Positions 36,014-44,493 of a DNA stretch of 64,000 nt are shown piece by piece. Origin of the DNA: Pontibacter aydingkolensis. Lineage in GTDB: Bacteria > Bacteroidota > Bacteroidia > Cytophagales > Hymenobacteraceae. How positions within the stretch are numbered: position 1 is the stretch's first letter; each line of letters starts with the position of its first letter. The DNA lies in NCBI RefSeq assembly GCF_019443125.1, contig NZ_JAHYXK010000007.1:1-64000 (forward strand). The letters are read 5' to 3'. The notes under the pieces are model-generated. The model did no database searches. It was not told the DNA's origin and saw only the letters and a program-made list of their open reading frames with translations. A program made the translations under genes and the position numbers.

Positions 36014-36562
36014 ATGAAAAAGCGATATCTGACCATAGGCGATTTTAAGCGCAATGCTTTTATTGTAGCTGCGGCCGCCTGCATGGGCCTTACCAGTTGC
36101 AACTCAAATAACCAGCAGGACGAGTGGAAAACCGGCGACGAAGTAGCTGTACCGGACGGTATTGTTACAGAGCTTACTGAAGAAGCTCCTGACCAATGGA
36201 AGATTACCGACGAACGCACCACAGCCCCAGGGCAAAGTATGGCTATTTTAAAGTATAACGATGGCCGTGTAGACACCCTACAGGGGCTTGCACTGGAGAA
36301 CCGGATGAAGGATATTGCTACTAACCAGGGTACTTATAACCAAGGTGGTTTTGGGCTAGGCAGTGTGTTGTGGTGGAGCGGCATGGGCTTTATGGCTGGC
36401 CGTATGATGTCGCCAAACCCTGCCTATTATGCAAACCCAGGCGTGATGAACAACACAGCCGCATGGCGCCAGAACGTACAAACTTATCGCCAGCAAAGCA
36501 CTGCACCTCGCACAGGCAGAAGCGGTTACTTCAGAGGACGAAGCGGCGGGGCTGGAGCATAG
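36014..36562 (+). CDS. YgiB-position lipoprotein, glycine-rich end
   Basis: 182 residues. A lipoprotein signal (FIVAAAACMGLTSC) precedes an acidic middle (EEAPDQWKITDERTTAPGQ) and a Gly/Ser/Arg-rich C-terminus with GSVLWWSGMGFMAGRMM, a possible short membrane segment. It lies 132 bases upstream of a glutathionylspermidine-synthase-like gene, the same order as ygiB-ygiC of Escherichia coli. YgiB there belongs to DUF1190, and I see only loose resemblance, so the link rests mainly on neighbourhood. Its role is unknown. Confidence 0.65.
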   Translation: MKKRYLTIGDFKRNAFIVAAAACMGLTSCNSNNQQDEWKTGDEVAVPDGIVTELTEEAPDQWKITDERTTAPGQSMAILKYNDGRVDTLQGLALENRMKDIATNQGTYNQGGFGLGSVLWWSGMGFMAGRMMSPNPAYYANPGVMNNTAAWRQNVQTYRQQSTAPRTGRSGYFRGRSGGAGA

Positions 36563-36694
36563 TCGTTGATCGTTGTTCGTTAGTCGTTGTTCGCATGGAG
36601 TATTGTAGCGTTAAGTATAAACCACGCTCTTATTCGTCTTTGTCCGGTGCCTGAACCGGTAATAGTAACATTTATCTCATCCTGATATAAAATC

Positions 36695-37882
36695 ATGTTA
36701 GCTAAAGGGAAAAACAATATTCGTCTTACTGCGCATACCGGCGACGTAGAAACTGCAGTGCGTGGCCTTGGCTGGGAATGGTGCGTGGAAGATGGCTGTG
36801 CCAACTACGTGCCCGGCGAGGCTGTGGTGCTATCAGAAGATGATGCAGAAGCTCTTTTGCAGGCTGCAGATACGCTTTACGGCATGATGGTGCAGGCGGT
36901 GCCCGAAAATCTACCTGATGAATTCCTGAAGATCCTGGGGATACCCGAAAACCTGTGGGAAATTTTGCGTCAGTCCTGGAACGACGACAGGCACTGGCAC
37001 CTGTATGGGCGCTTTGACCTGGCGCAGACTCCTGATGGGCCGAAACTACTCGAATTTAATGCTGATACCGCCACCTCGATACCTGAAACGGCTGTTGTGC
37101 AATGGGCCAGCCTGGCAGCAGCCGGGAAAAACGATGCCAATCAATATTCTGGTCTGTACGAAGCCTTGGTAGAGCAACTTAAAAGCTGGCGCATGCTTAA
37201 CAATGACCTGGCTCCGGCTTTGCTCTTGACTTACATTGGTGCCAGCGCTGAAGACGAGGCCAACTGCGCTGTGATAGCCCAGGCTGCTACAGAGGCAGGC
37301 TTTGAGGCACATCTTTGCCCAATTGAAGAGGTTAGTATTTCTACAGAAAGCGCTGAAAAGGGAGTGTGGGCACAGGTTGGAGCCGAACAATGGCGTCAGT
37401 TTCCGTTTTTATTTAAGCTGTTGCCCTGGGAGCAAATTGCTTGGGAAGAGCCGGAACTGCTGCAAAGCTTAACTTACCTGGCAAGTATGCGCAACGTGGT
37501 TATCGCAAATCCTGCTTATACGTTACTGTTCCAAAGCAAAGGCATGCTTGCCTGGCTCTGGAAAGCATACCCGTACCACCCGCTGCTACTCGAAACCGAC
37601 CTGGAGCCACTTAGCGGCAAATACATCCGGAAGCCATACTTTGGCAGAGAGGGGCAAAGTATAGAAGTAGTAGATAAAGTGCGTGTTACTAAAGTTGCCG
37701 GTGAATACGACAAGCAGCAGCAAGTATACCAGCGCTGGTGCGACCTACCCGAAGACAATAGTGGCTACCAATACCAGGCCGGTGTTTTCTGGGCAGGTGA
37801 AGGCTGTGCTATTGGCTTCCGCCGCGAAAGAGGTATCATCACGAACTTATCGCAGTTTGTTCCGCATTTGGTCGAGGACTAG
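36695..37882 (+). CDS. Glutathionylspermidine-synthase-like ATP-grasp protein (YgiC-like)
   Basis: 395 residues, corresponding to the ATP-grasp half of glutathionylspermidine synthase without its amidase domain. Conserved pieces include GRFDLAQTPDGPKLLEFNADTATSIPE, FKLLPWEQIAWEEPELLQ and KPYFGREGQSIEV, which form the ATP and Mg-binding site. E. coli YgiC and YjfC relatives form amide bonds on unknown peptides and have no glutathionylspermidine activity. An exact substrate cannot be assigned. The gene follows a YgiB-like lipoprotein and is followed by a dispersed repeat. Confidence 0.88.
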   Translation: MLAKGKNNIRLTAHTGDVETAVRGLGWEWCVEDGCANYVPGEAVVLSEDDAEALLQAADTLYGMMVQAVPENLPDEFLKILGIPENLWEILRQSWNDDRHWHLYGRFDLAQTPDGPKLLEFNADTATSIPETAVVQWASLAAAGKNDANQYSGLYEALVEQLKSWRMLNNDLAPALLLTYIGASAEDEANCAVIAQAATEAGFEAHLCPIEEVSISTESAEKGVWAQVGAEQWRQFPFLFKLLPWEQIAWEEPELLQSLTYLASMRNVVIANPAYTLLFQSKGMLAWLWKAYPYHPLLLETDLEPLSGKYIRKPYFGREGQSIEVVDKVRVTKVAGEYDKQQQVYQRWCDLPEDNSGYQYQAGVFWAGEGCAIGFRRERGIITNLSQFVPHLVED

Positions 37883-37994
37883 GATTTATGAATGGTAGGA
37901 TTTAAGAGACATCTTTATACTTGAGTTGCTTTGCCAAAAATTATAATTTGATGGGACAAATAGCGATCAAATGCTGTCAACTTAAGCAAAAACT

Positions 37995-38077
37995 GTCATC
38001 TCGACGATAGGAGAGAACCTTATAGAATTCCTTCTGCACTAATTTCAGATGGTTTTCTCACTGGCGTTCGAAATGAC
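37995..38077. repeat. 83-bp palindromic repeat, GTCAT(C/T)TCGA type, copy 1
   Basis: GTCATCTCGA at 37995-38004 pairs with TTCGAAATGAC at 38067-38077, and GGAGAGAACC pairs with GGTTTTCTCA farther inside, giving a long imperfect hairpin. A second copy of the same layout lies at 40105-40191. No protein is encoded in 37883-38138. Confidence 0.6.
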
Positions 38078-38138
38078 GGCACAAATAACTTATCAAAAAA
38101 ACCTGAAGCCGATAGTTGATTATACTTTGAGGCTGTTT

Positions 38139-38849
38139 CTACTGGTTTTGGTTTTGTGTCAAATTCATGTTTACCAGCTTTATTTCTCCTACTTTTCCGT
38201 CCTGCCCATTAATTTTACCGTACCTGCCGGATTTACCACCGGTACCTCCCATTTGTAAAATGATGATGGAATGCTGCTTACGGTACTGGTTAAATCTTGG
38301 GATAAAGCCTGCGGTGCTGTAGGTTAATTTAACATTGCCCCCGTCGCCGCCTCTACCGCCGGCACCTCCTGCCTTTGCCTGGCGTACGGGAGCAGTACTT
38401 TTAAAGGTGCCGTCACCATCTGATTTTGAGGTTGCTGCAATTTCTGAAACTCCATCTTCACCACTATCTCCGTTACCGCCTCTGGTGTCGATGGTAAGAC
38501 TACCTAAGGTCTCAAAATGTATATTTATCTCTGTGAGGCTTCCATTCTGTCCATCAGACCCACTGCTACCGGTTCTTCTGAGAGAACCGTCCAGACCTTT
38601 TGCTATAACTTTGCAATTTTTAGAAATAAAAGCCGCGTTTACACCCATAAAAGCTGGCTGGTCATGATTGAAGTGAATGGTAGCTTTGCGATGCATGATC
38701 AGGGTGTCTGCCAGCAAAACATTGTCAGAGCCAACCTGATACACTTCCTTCTCTCTGATCACTAACTTAGAGATAACCTGTTGCGCTTTTACGATTGGCG
38801 CGCTAAGAAGCAGTATTAGCACAGCGGCCGGAATAAGTTTGTTGTACAT
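38139..38849 (-). CDS. Exported glycine-rich protein
   Basis: 236 residues with a signal peptide (VLILLLSAPIVKAQ). The N-terminal part (40-85) is beta-rich (NVLLADTLIMHRKATIHFNHDQPAFMGVNAAFISKNC). The middle is Gly/Asp/Ser-rich with collagen-like spacing (GSSGSDGQNGS, RGGNGDSGEDG, GGAGGRGGDGGN). The end again has glycine runs (GGTGGKSGRYGKINGQDGKVGE). Such proteins are found in Bacteroidota as hypothetical exported proteins, possibly surface or extracellular. No enzymatic domain was recognised. Confidence 0.6.
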   Translation of the reverse strand: MYNKLIPAAVLILLLSAPIVKAQQVISKLVIREKEVYQVGSDNVLLADTLIMHRKATIHFNHDQPAFMGVNAAFISKNCKVIAKGLDGSLRRTGSSGSDGQNGSLTEINIHFETLGSLTIDTRGGNGDSGEDGVSEIAATSKSDGDGTFKSTAPVRQAKAGGAGGRGGDGGNVKLTYSTAGFIPRFNQYRKQHSIIILQMGGTGGKSGRYGKINGQDGKVGEIKLVNMNLTQNQNQ

Positions 38850-38993
38850 CAGTTTTGTTGTAGAAGGTTCGTGTAATAATATTAAATAATCCTTATATGA
38901 TGAAATACACCCGAATTATATTTTAAACAGCCTCAGAGTAACATTTTAGCGCATTAAAAACTACCTTTGCCTGTTAACAAACCCTGACCGCCT

Positions 38994-40097
38994 ATGCTTG
39001 CTTTTGTGCTTACACTTGTGCTGTTGCTCTCGATAGTGATCGTGCTGGCGTATGCAGAGCGTAAGGTGGCAGCTTTTATGCAGGACAGGCTCGGGCCTAC
39101 CGAAGCTGGTCCGTATGGTTCTTTGCAGTCGGTGCTGGACGTTCTGAAGCTATTGCAGAAAGAAGATATTGTACCTGCCGCTGCCGATAAAAGCCTTTTT
39201 AAATTAGCTCCCATCTTAATTTTTGCTGCTGTTTTCGCTGGTTTTGCGGTTATCCCATTCACTCCGGATCTGGTGCCTGCAGGCATTGGCATTGGCGTAT
39301 TTTACTTACTAGCCATCATCTCATTGGATGTGGTTGGTCTGCTAATGGCCGGATGGGGCTCTAATAACAAATATGCCATGCTGGGCGCGATGCGTTCCGT
39401 AGCACAGATTGTGTCTTATGAGATACCTGCTGGGTTGGCTATACTTGCCGCGGTAATGGTTTGCCAATCCCTGGATTTCCAGGAGATCAGTTACCAGCAG
39501 GGCGCTTTAATGAACCAGTTTCCGGGGCTGGAGTATGAGATGAACTGGCTATTTGGCATCCGTGACCTTGGTATAAACACGACAACTATAGGCGGCATCA
39601 CTACCTGGAATATTTTCCGGGCACCTATACTTTTAGTAGCATTTGTGATATACTTTATAGCCTCGCTGGCGGAGAGTAACCGGGCACCTTTCGATATTCC
39701 GGAAGCGGAGTCGGAGCTGGTGGCGGGCTTTCACGTAGAATATTCAGGATTTAGGTTTGCAGCGCTCTTCCTGGCAGAGTATAGTATGATGGTGCTGGTA
39801 AGTTTAGTGGCCGTTATACTTTTCCTGGGTAGCTGGAACACACCTTTACCGAACATTGGACCCGTTAGCCTGGCCTACTGGACCACCGGCACCGTAGGAG
39901 AACTATCAAGTATACTTTGGGGCGGGTTCTGGTTGCTGAGCAAAACATTTGTGCTGCTGTTTCTGCAGTTGCAGATACGCTGGACGTACCCGCGCCTGCG
40001 CGTAGACCAGCTAATGCACCTATGCTGGAAAGTGCTTACACCAATTGCTTTAGCTGTTGTTTTAATAGCAGGAATTTGGCGGTTGCTGATGATCTAA
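38994..40097 (+). CDS. nuoH: NADH-quinone oxidoreductase subunit H
   Basis: 367 residues with about eight membrane segments. The family regions AYAERKVAAFMQDRLGPTEAGPYGSLQ, GLLMAGWGSNNKYAMLGAMRSVAQIVSYEIP and ESNRAPFDIPEAESELVAGFHVEYSG are unambiguous. NuoH forms part of the quinone-binding channel of complex I and links the peripheral arm to the proton pumps. It is the first nuo gene in the window, and nuoA-G are absent here. A 157-base gap with a palindromic repeat follows. Confidence 0.96.
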   Translation: MLAFVLTLVLLLSIVIVLAYAERKVAAFMQDRLGPTEAGPYGSLQSVLDVLKLLQKEDIVPAAADKSLFKLAPILIFAAVFAGFAVIPFTPDLVPAGIGIGVFYLLAIISLDVVGLLMAGWGSNNKYAMLGAMRSVAQIVSYEIPAGLAILAAVMVCQSLDFQEISYQQGALMNQFPGLEYEMNWLFGIRDLGINTTTIGGITTWNIFRAPILLVAFVIYFIASLAESNRAPFDIPEAESELVAGFHVEYSGFRFAALFLAEYSMMVLVSLVAVILFLGSWNTPLPNIGPVSLAYWTTGTVGELSSILWGGFWLLSKTFVLLFLQLQIRWTYPRLRVDQLMHLCWKVLTPIALAVVLIAGIWRLLMI

Positions 40098-40104
40098 TTT
40101 AAAT

Positions 40105-40191
40105 GTCATTTCGAGCTGGGGGTAGGGGCCCTCGATAAGGGAGAAATCTATCTTAAATTCTAAATAGATCTCTCATTACATTTGAGATGAC
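40105..40191. repeat. 87-bp palindromic repeat, GTCAT(C/T)TCGA type, copy 2
   Basis: GTCATTTCGAG pairs with the 40181-40191 end TTTGAGATGAC, and GGGAGAAATCTAT pairs with ATAGATCTCTCA inside. The arm order and spacing match the copy at 37995-38077. It fills most of the nuoH-nuoI gap. Confidence 0.6.
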
Positions 40192-40205
40192 AAAACTGTA
40201 AGATA

Positions 40206-40236
40206 ATTCCCTTCAAGGGAGGGGCCAGGGGTGGGT
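40206..40236. repeat. Fragment of the CCCTCC/GGAGGG repeat family
   Basis: TTCCCTTCAAGGGAGGGG continues into CCAGGGGTGGGTT. It matches an end of the 200-bp MITE-like element but no second end or interior was found nearby. Confidence 0.5.
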
Positions 40237-40254
40237 TAACACTCCATTAAGATT

Positions 40255-40857
40255 ATGGAAACTAAAACCATAAAACATAAATCCGGATTCTGGGACGTGG
40301 TGAAGTCGCTGGTAAGTGGCCTGCGCCTGACGTGGAAGCACTTCAGGAATGCTAAAAACCGACGCACTCCGGAGTATGTATCCGATAAGAATTACTTCAA
40401 CCAACCCGACGGACTTGTAACGCTAAAGTACCCTTACGAGGCATTGCCTGTACCCGACAATGGCCGTTACCGCCTTCACAACGAAATTGACGACTGCATT
40501 GTTTGCGACCTTTGCGCTAAAGTATGCCCGGTAAATTGCATCACGATTGAGTCTGTAAAAGCCACGGAAGAGATTGGGGTAACCTCCGACGGCACAAAAA
40601 AGCGCTTGTACGCGCCTGTTTTCGATATCGATATGGCCAAGTGCTGTTACTGCGGCCTTTGCACCACCGTTTGCCCAACCGATTGCCTGACTATGACACC
40701 TGTGTACGATTTCGCGGAAGTAGACATCAAAAATATGATCTACCACTTCACCGATCTCACTCCAGAACAGGCCGAAGAAAAGAGGCAGCTACTGGCCAAG
40801 CAGCAGGAAGAAATGGCAGCAGCAAAAGCAGCTGCTTTGGCAGCTAGAAAGCAATAG
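40255..40857 (+). CDS. nuoI: NADH-quinone oxidoreductase subunit I
   Basis: 200 residues. Two 4Fe-4S cluster motifs are visible: CIVCDLCAKVCPVNC and CCYCGLCTTVCPTDC, which carry clusters N6a and N6b of complex I. A basic, membrane-facing N-terminal helix (SGFWDVVKSLVSGLRLTWKHF) precedes them. The last 35 residues are a charged helix (EEKRQLLAKQQEEMAAAKAAALAARK) that extends beyond the usual end. Confidence 0.95.
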   Translation: METKTIKHKSGFWDVVKSLVSGLRLTWKHFRNAKNRRTPEYVSDKNYFNQPDGLVTLKYPYEALPVPDNGRYRLHNEIDDCIVCDLCAKVCPVNCITIESVKATEEIGVTSDGTKKRLYAPVFDIDMAKCCYCGLCTTVCPTDCLTMTPVYDFAEVDIKNMIYHFTDLTPEQAEEKRQLLAKQQEEMAAAKAAALAARKQ

Positions 40858-40867
40858 AGCTAAAGCC

Positions 40868-40960
40868 CTAGCGGCGTGTGCAGCTCCCGCTAGTGTCTGA
40901 CTACGAAGCTAAAGCCTTTGCAACAAGACGCTCGCAGGACCTCCGGACGCTGCGAGGTCT
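40868..40960. repeat. Two palindromic repeats between nuoI and nuoJ
   Basis: CTAGCGG pairs with CCGCTAG at 40868-40893. AGACGCTCGCAG (40926-40937) pairs with CTGCGAGGTCT (40950-40960). The second belongs to the GACCT/GCGTCT family also seen at 35884 and 44535. A run of AATAACTAATAACGAAC-type direct repeats (40966-41000) then leads directly to the nuoJ start. Confidence 0.6.
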
Positions 40961-41000
40961 AAAAACGAATAACTAATAACGAACAACTAATAACGAAATC

Positions 41001-41513
41001 GTGCTTTTCTACATCTTCGCCATACTGGCTATACTTTCGGGAGCGTACATGGTGCTAACGCGTAATTTGCTTTATGCGGGTTTTTCGTTGTTGATAACCT
41101 TGCTAAGTGTAGCCGGCATTTACGTGCTGCTGTTCGCTGACTTTATTGCGGTTACCCAGTTGATGGTGTATGTGGGTGGCGTACTGGTGCTTATACTTTT
41201 TGGTATCATGCTCAGTAGCCGTGTGCATGATAAATCGGTTATGTCGGAGAACGTGAACACGGTTTGGGGTACATTGGTGGCAGGGCTTATACTTGTTGGG
41301 TTGAGCTATAGTATACTTAAGGCCAATATCAGTTTACTTCCGTGGCTGCAGACAATAGAGATGGATGTGCTGGGCAACCAAAAAAGTACTGTGCAAAGTA
41401 TAGGCCTTAAATTGATGACCGATTTTGTGGTGCCATTTGAATTGGCTTCGTTGCTACTGCTGATCGCCTTGATGGGAGCCGCTTACATTGCCACCGATAA
41501 ACAGAAAGTATAA
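41001..41513 (+). CDS. nuoJ: NADH-quinone oxidoreductase subunit J
   Basis: 170 residues from a GTG start, with five membrane segments. LYAGFSLLITLLSVAGIYVLLFADFIAVTQLMVYVGGVLVLILFGIML is the conserved NuoJ core. It is part of the membrane arm between NuoH and the antiporter-like subunits. A non-canonical start follows an A-rich direct-repeat leader. nuoK begins two bases after the stop. Confidence 0.93.
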   Translation: MLFYIFAILAILSGAYMVLTRNLLYAGFSLLITLLSVAGIYVLLFADFIAVTQLMVYVGGVLVLILFGIMLSSRVHDKSVMSENVNTVWGTLVAGLILVGLSYSILKANISLLPWLQTIEMDVLGNQKSTVQSIGLKLMTDFVVPFELASLLLLIALMGAAYIATDKQKV

Positions 41514-41515
41514 CG

Positions 41516-41827
41516 ATGGAGCAGATTCCTTTAGAACATATTTTACTTTTGAGTGCTGTGCTTTTCAGCCTGGGCATACTGGCAGTTATCACCAAACGCC
41601 ACGCGGTGGTAGTATTGATGGGCATTGAGCTGATCTTTAACGCTGCTAACCTTAATCTGGTAGCTTTCAGCCGCTACGATCCATCGCTCTTGCAGGGACA
41701 GATGTTTTCGCTGTTCGTTATTCTAGTGGCTGCCGCCGAGGCTGCTGTGGCGCTGGCTATTGTGTTGCGCGTGTACCAGCATTTTAAAACTGCCAACCTA
41801 AGCGAGATCGCTACAGTTGAGAAGTAA
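41516..41827 (+). CDS. nuoK: NADH-quinone oxidoreductase subunit K
   Basis: 103 residues with three membrane segments. The motif VVLMGIELIFNAANLNLVAFSRY carries the conserved glutamate, and AAAEAAVALAIVLRVYQHF carries the second. NuoK is similar to MrpC and lies in the proton path. It is spaced two bases from nuoJ, consistent with tight coupling. A 394-base repeat-filled gap follows before nuoL. Confidence 0.95.
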   Translation: MEQIPLEHILLLSAVLFSLGILAVITKRHAVVVLMGIELIFNAANLNLVAFSRYDPSLLQGQMFSLFVILVAAAEAAVALAIVLRVYQHFKTANLSEIATVEK

Positions 41828-41840
41828 CTTATCCAGGTAA

Positions 41841-42046
41841 TCCAACCACTCCTAGCCCCTCCTTTTCTAAGGCGGGGAATTTTACTTACTGTTTCTTGTG
41901 TAATCATAATTGCTGCTGCCTTATACTTTGTCATCCTGTAAGGATCTTGGTGGAAGGGAGGTTAAGCTAAAACAACAAAGTTTATACTTATCTAAAGCAG
42001 GTAAAAATTCCCCGCCTTAGAAAAGTAGGGGCTAGGAGTGGTTGGA
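41841..42046. repeat. 206-bp MITE-like element, best copy
   Basis: Terminal inverted repeats of about 44 bases (41841-41884 and 42002-42046) differ by one substitution and one extra T. They contain CCAACCACTCCTAGCCCC, the core TTTTCTAAGGCGGGGAATTTT and its complement. The 117-base interior holds no open frame and contains a block (41926-41967) matching the element at 16345-16545 on the opposite strand. It lies in the nuoK-nuoL gap. No transposase is present and flanking target duplication is not obvious. Confidence 0.7.
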
Positions 42047-42102
42047 CCCAGAACTGCAGGCAATAGCATAAATCACCTGTCAAAAATTCCAAAAAAAATA
42101 TT

Positions 42103-42163
42103 TAATCTGCGGTCCTGCCAGAAAAATCATATAAATCAATTTAATCCCCTTAATCTGTGGTCC
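42103..42163 (-). repeat. Repeat flanking nuoL, left copy
   Basis: On the minus strand it reads GACCACAGATTAAGGGGATT, then AAATTGATTTATATGATT and TTTCTGGCAGGACC. A similar sequence in the opposite orientation lies on the other side of nuoL at 44406-44453. Both are AT-rich except for the GGGG tract. Confidence 0.55.
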
Positions 42164-42221
42164 AATATACTTAACTTTGGCCGCTGAAATAGAGCAAACC
42201 CTGAAACTATAAAGTATACAC

Positions 42222-44396
42222 TTGGAGCTGTCCGAACTTTTAAAGCCGCTGGCAGGCACGCTACAGACCACTACAGCATTGGTAGTGTTGCTGCTGCCGC
42301 TACTCGGGTTTATAGTTCTATACTTGTTTGGCCGTAAGTTACCCCGTCGGGGCGATTGGCTGAGCATAGGTCTGACAGGACTTTCGTTTGTACTTGCAGT
42401 GTGGCTTTTTACCCAAACCTGGAACACAGCCATTTTCCATTCCCGCACTACCTGGTTTACCATCCCGGCAACTATAGTTTCTGACTTCACAGCAGGTATA
42501 CTTTTAGATAACCTCACAGTGCTGATGTTAGTGATCGTTACCTTCATCTCGTCGCTGGTGCAATTGTTCTCTGTAGGATACATGCACGGCGATAGAGGCT
42601 ACCATCGTTATTTTGCTTACCTGGGTCTATTTACCTTTAGCATGCTGGGTATTGTGCTGGTGGATAACCTGCTATTACTATTTATGTTCTGGGAGTTGGT
42701 TGGTTTTTCATCGTACCTGCTCATTGGGTTCTGGTGCCAGCGGCCTGCTGCTGCTGCTGCCAGCAAAAAAGCTTTCCTAGTAAATAGGGTAGGAGATATT
42801 GGTTTGCTGCTGGGGTTATTTGCTTTTTATACTTACTTCCGCACATTCGATCTGGAGGCGCTTAGAGCGCTGATCGGGTCCGGGAACTGGGTGAGTACAG
42901 ACTTTATACTAAGCTATACTTTAAACGGCCAGTCCTGGCTGCTGGAGCTTAGTCCGTTGTTTTTAACGCTGGCCGGGTTGGGCTTGTTTATGGGTTGTGT
43001 GGGTAAGTCGGCACAGTTTCCGTTGCAGGTCTGGTTGCCCGATGCCATGCAGGGGCCAACGCCGGTTTCGTCGCTGATACATGCTGCAACAATGGTAGCA
43101 GCCGGTGTATACCTAGTGGCCCGTTGCTATGCCTTTTTTACGCCGGATGCACTTACCATTATCGCTATAGTTGGTGCCATTACAGCCTTAGTCGGTGCCT
43201 TAGCTGCGCTTAAACAATACGATATAAAAGCAGTGCTGGCTTTTTCAACTATCTCCCAACTGGGTTATATGGTAATGGGGATGGGTGCCGGCGCGTACGA
43301 TGCCTCGCTTTTCCACCTGACCACACACGCCTTTTTTAAGGCTGCGCTTTTCCTCAATGCTGGTATCATCATTCATGCCATGCACCGGGGGCTGCACCAT
43401 TCGCATATTGTTGGTAACGTAGATGCCCAGGATATCCGTAATATGGGAGGCCTGCGCAAAACAATGCCGCTCACATTTTATAGTTACCTGCTGGCTGCAG
43501 CCGCACTGGCTGGTATTCCGCTTACTTCGGGTTTTCTGTCTAAAGATGCCATACTTTCAGTGGCCTGGGCCTGGGCGCAAACTATGAGCAGCAATGGCAA
43601 TCTGATATACTTTATAGTTCCGGTTACTGGCTTTGTAGTGGTGGTGCTCACGGCTTTTTACATGGCGCGCCACATGTGGTTCATGTTCTTTGGCAGTTTC
43701 AGGGCTCCGTTTAATGTGCAGCAGATACGGTTTTCGCATAAACTGGAAACGGAGCGTGTTATGCTGGTGCCGGTTATTTTACTTGCCATACTTTCGCTGG
43801 GAATTTTCTTTTCTCTCAATCCGCTGGTCTTTAAAGGTAGCTGGGTAGTAGAAGGCATCAGCCTGAAAAATTACGACATTGCGTTGCTGGCAGATAACCT
43901 GGTACAGACAGTGAGGCTGCAGGACGATTCGAACACCTTGCCGCATATATTGATAGGCATTGCTTCGGCCTTGCTGGCAGCAGCGGGTATAGCCATAGCC
44001 CTGGCAAAGTATAACCGCAAAACCAGCGAAGAACTGCTGCAGGAACAGCCAACGAGTACATTCAGCAGGTTATCTTACAATCACTTTTACCTCGACCAAC
44101 TATACCATTATACTTTTGTGACCCCAATCCTGCTGTTAGCAAAAGGGCTTTACAGGGTAGATAAGCGGGTAATTGACTATACTTTGAACTATGGTAGCAA
44201 ATGGCTGGTGGTGTTCTCTAAAATGATAGGTTGGTTCGACAGGCTGTTTGTAGACGGCACAGTATGGCTGATCGCGGCTACCTCTAAATTTCTGGGGCGT
44301 TTTGGCCGCGGATTGCAAAATGGTAAAGTGCAGAGCTACTACGCTTATTCTTTATTCGGATTTATTCTGATTATACTATATATCGTTCTGTTTTAA
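42222..44396 (+). CDS. nuoL: NADH-quinone oxidoreductase subunit L
   Basis: 724 residues from a TTG start, the only in-frame start before the first membrane segment. It has some 16 membrane segments. The proton-antiporter region shows FSSYLLIGFWCQRPAAAAASKKAFLVNRVGDIG, QFPLQVWLPDAMQGPTPVSSLIHAATMVAAGVYLVAR and AFSTISQLGYMVMGMGAGAYDASLFHLTTHAFFKAALFLNAG. The lateral helix of this subunit is represented by the long C-terminal part. It pumps protons as the distal part of complex I. It is separated from nuoK by 394 bases and from nuoM by more than 230. Confidence 0.96.
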   Translation: MELSELLKPLAGTLQTTTALVVLLLPLLGFIVLYLFGRKLPRRGDWLSIGLTGLSFVLAVWLFTQTWNTAIFHSRTTWFTIPATIVSDFTAGILLDNLTVLMLVIVTFISSLVQLFSVGYMHGDRGYHRYFAYLGLFTFSMLGIVLVDNLLLLFMFWELVGFSSYLLIGFWCQRPAAAAASKKAFLVNRVGDIGLLLGLFAFYTYFRTFDLEALRALIGSGNWVSTDFILSYTLNGQSWLLELSPLFLTLAGLGLFMGCVGKSAQFPLQVWLPDAMQGPTPVSSLIHAATMVAAGVYLVARCYAFFTPDALTIIAIVGAITALVGALAALKQYDIKAVLAFSTISQLGYMVMGMGAGAYDASLFHLTTHAFFKAALFLNAGIIIHAMHRGLHHSHIVGNVDAQDIRNMGGLRKTMPLTFYSYLLAAAALAGIPLTSGFLSKDAILSVAWAWAQTMSSNGNLIYFIVPVTGFVVVVLTAFYMARHMWFMFFGSFRAPFNVQQIRFSHKLETERVMLVPVILLAILSLGIFFSLNPLVFKGSWVVEGISLKNYDIALLADNLVQTVRLQDDSNTLPHILIGIASALLAAAGIAIALAKYNRKTSEELLQEQPTSTFSRLSYNHFYLDQLYHYTFVTPILLLAKGLYRVDKRVIDYTLNYGSKWLVVFSKMIGWFDRLFVDGTVWLIAATSKFLGRFGRGLQNGKVQSYYAYSLFGFILIILYIVLF

Positions 44397-44405
44397 AGTA
44401 TCTTT

Positions 44406-44453
44406 GACCACAGATTAAGGGGGATTTTAGTGATTAGAGGGATTTCTGTCTGG
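44406..44453 (+). repeat. Repeat flanking nuoL, right copy
   Basis: GACCACAGATTAAGG leads into GGGATTTTAGTGATTAG and GGGATTTCTGTCTGG. It mirrors the sequence at 42103-42163 in the opposite orientation. It lies just after the nuoL stop. Confidence 0.55.
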
Positions 44454-44493
44454 AGTAATAAACTGAATTGGCACTGAATTGCCAAATTGCTCT

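Noticed and set aside
42222-44396. nuoL as cargo of a composite transposon
   Set aside because: The flanking repeats are short and no transposase or target duplication is seen. nuoL is a core gene in its usual order.
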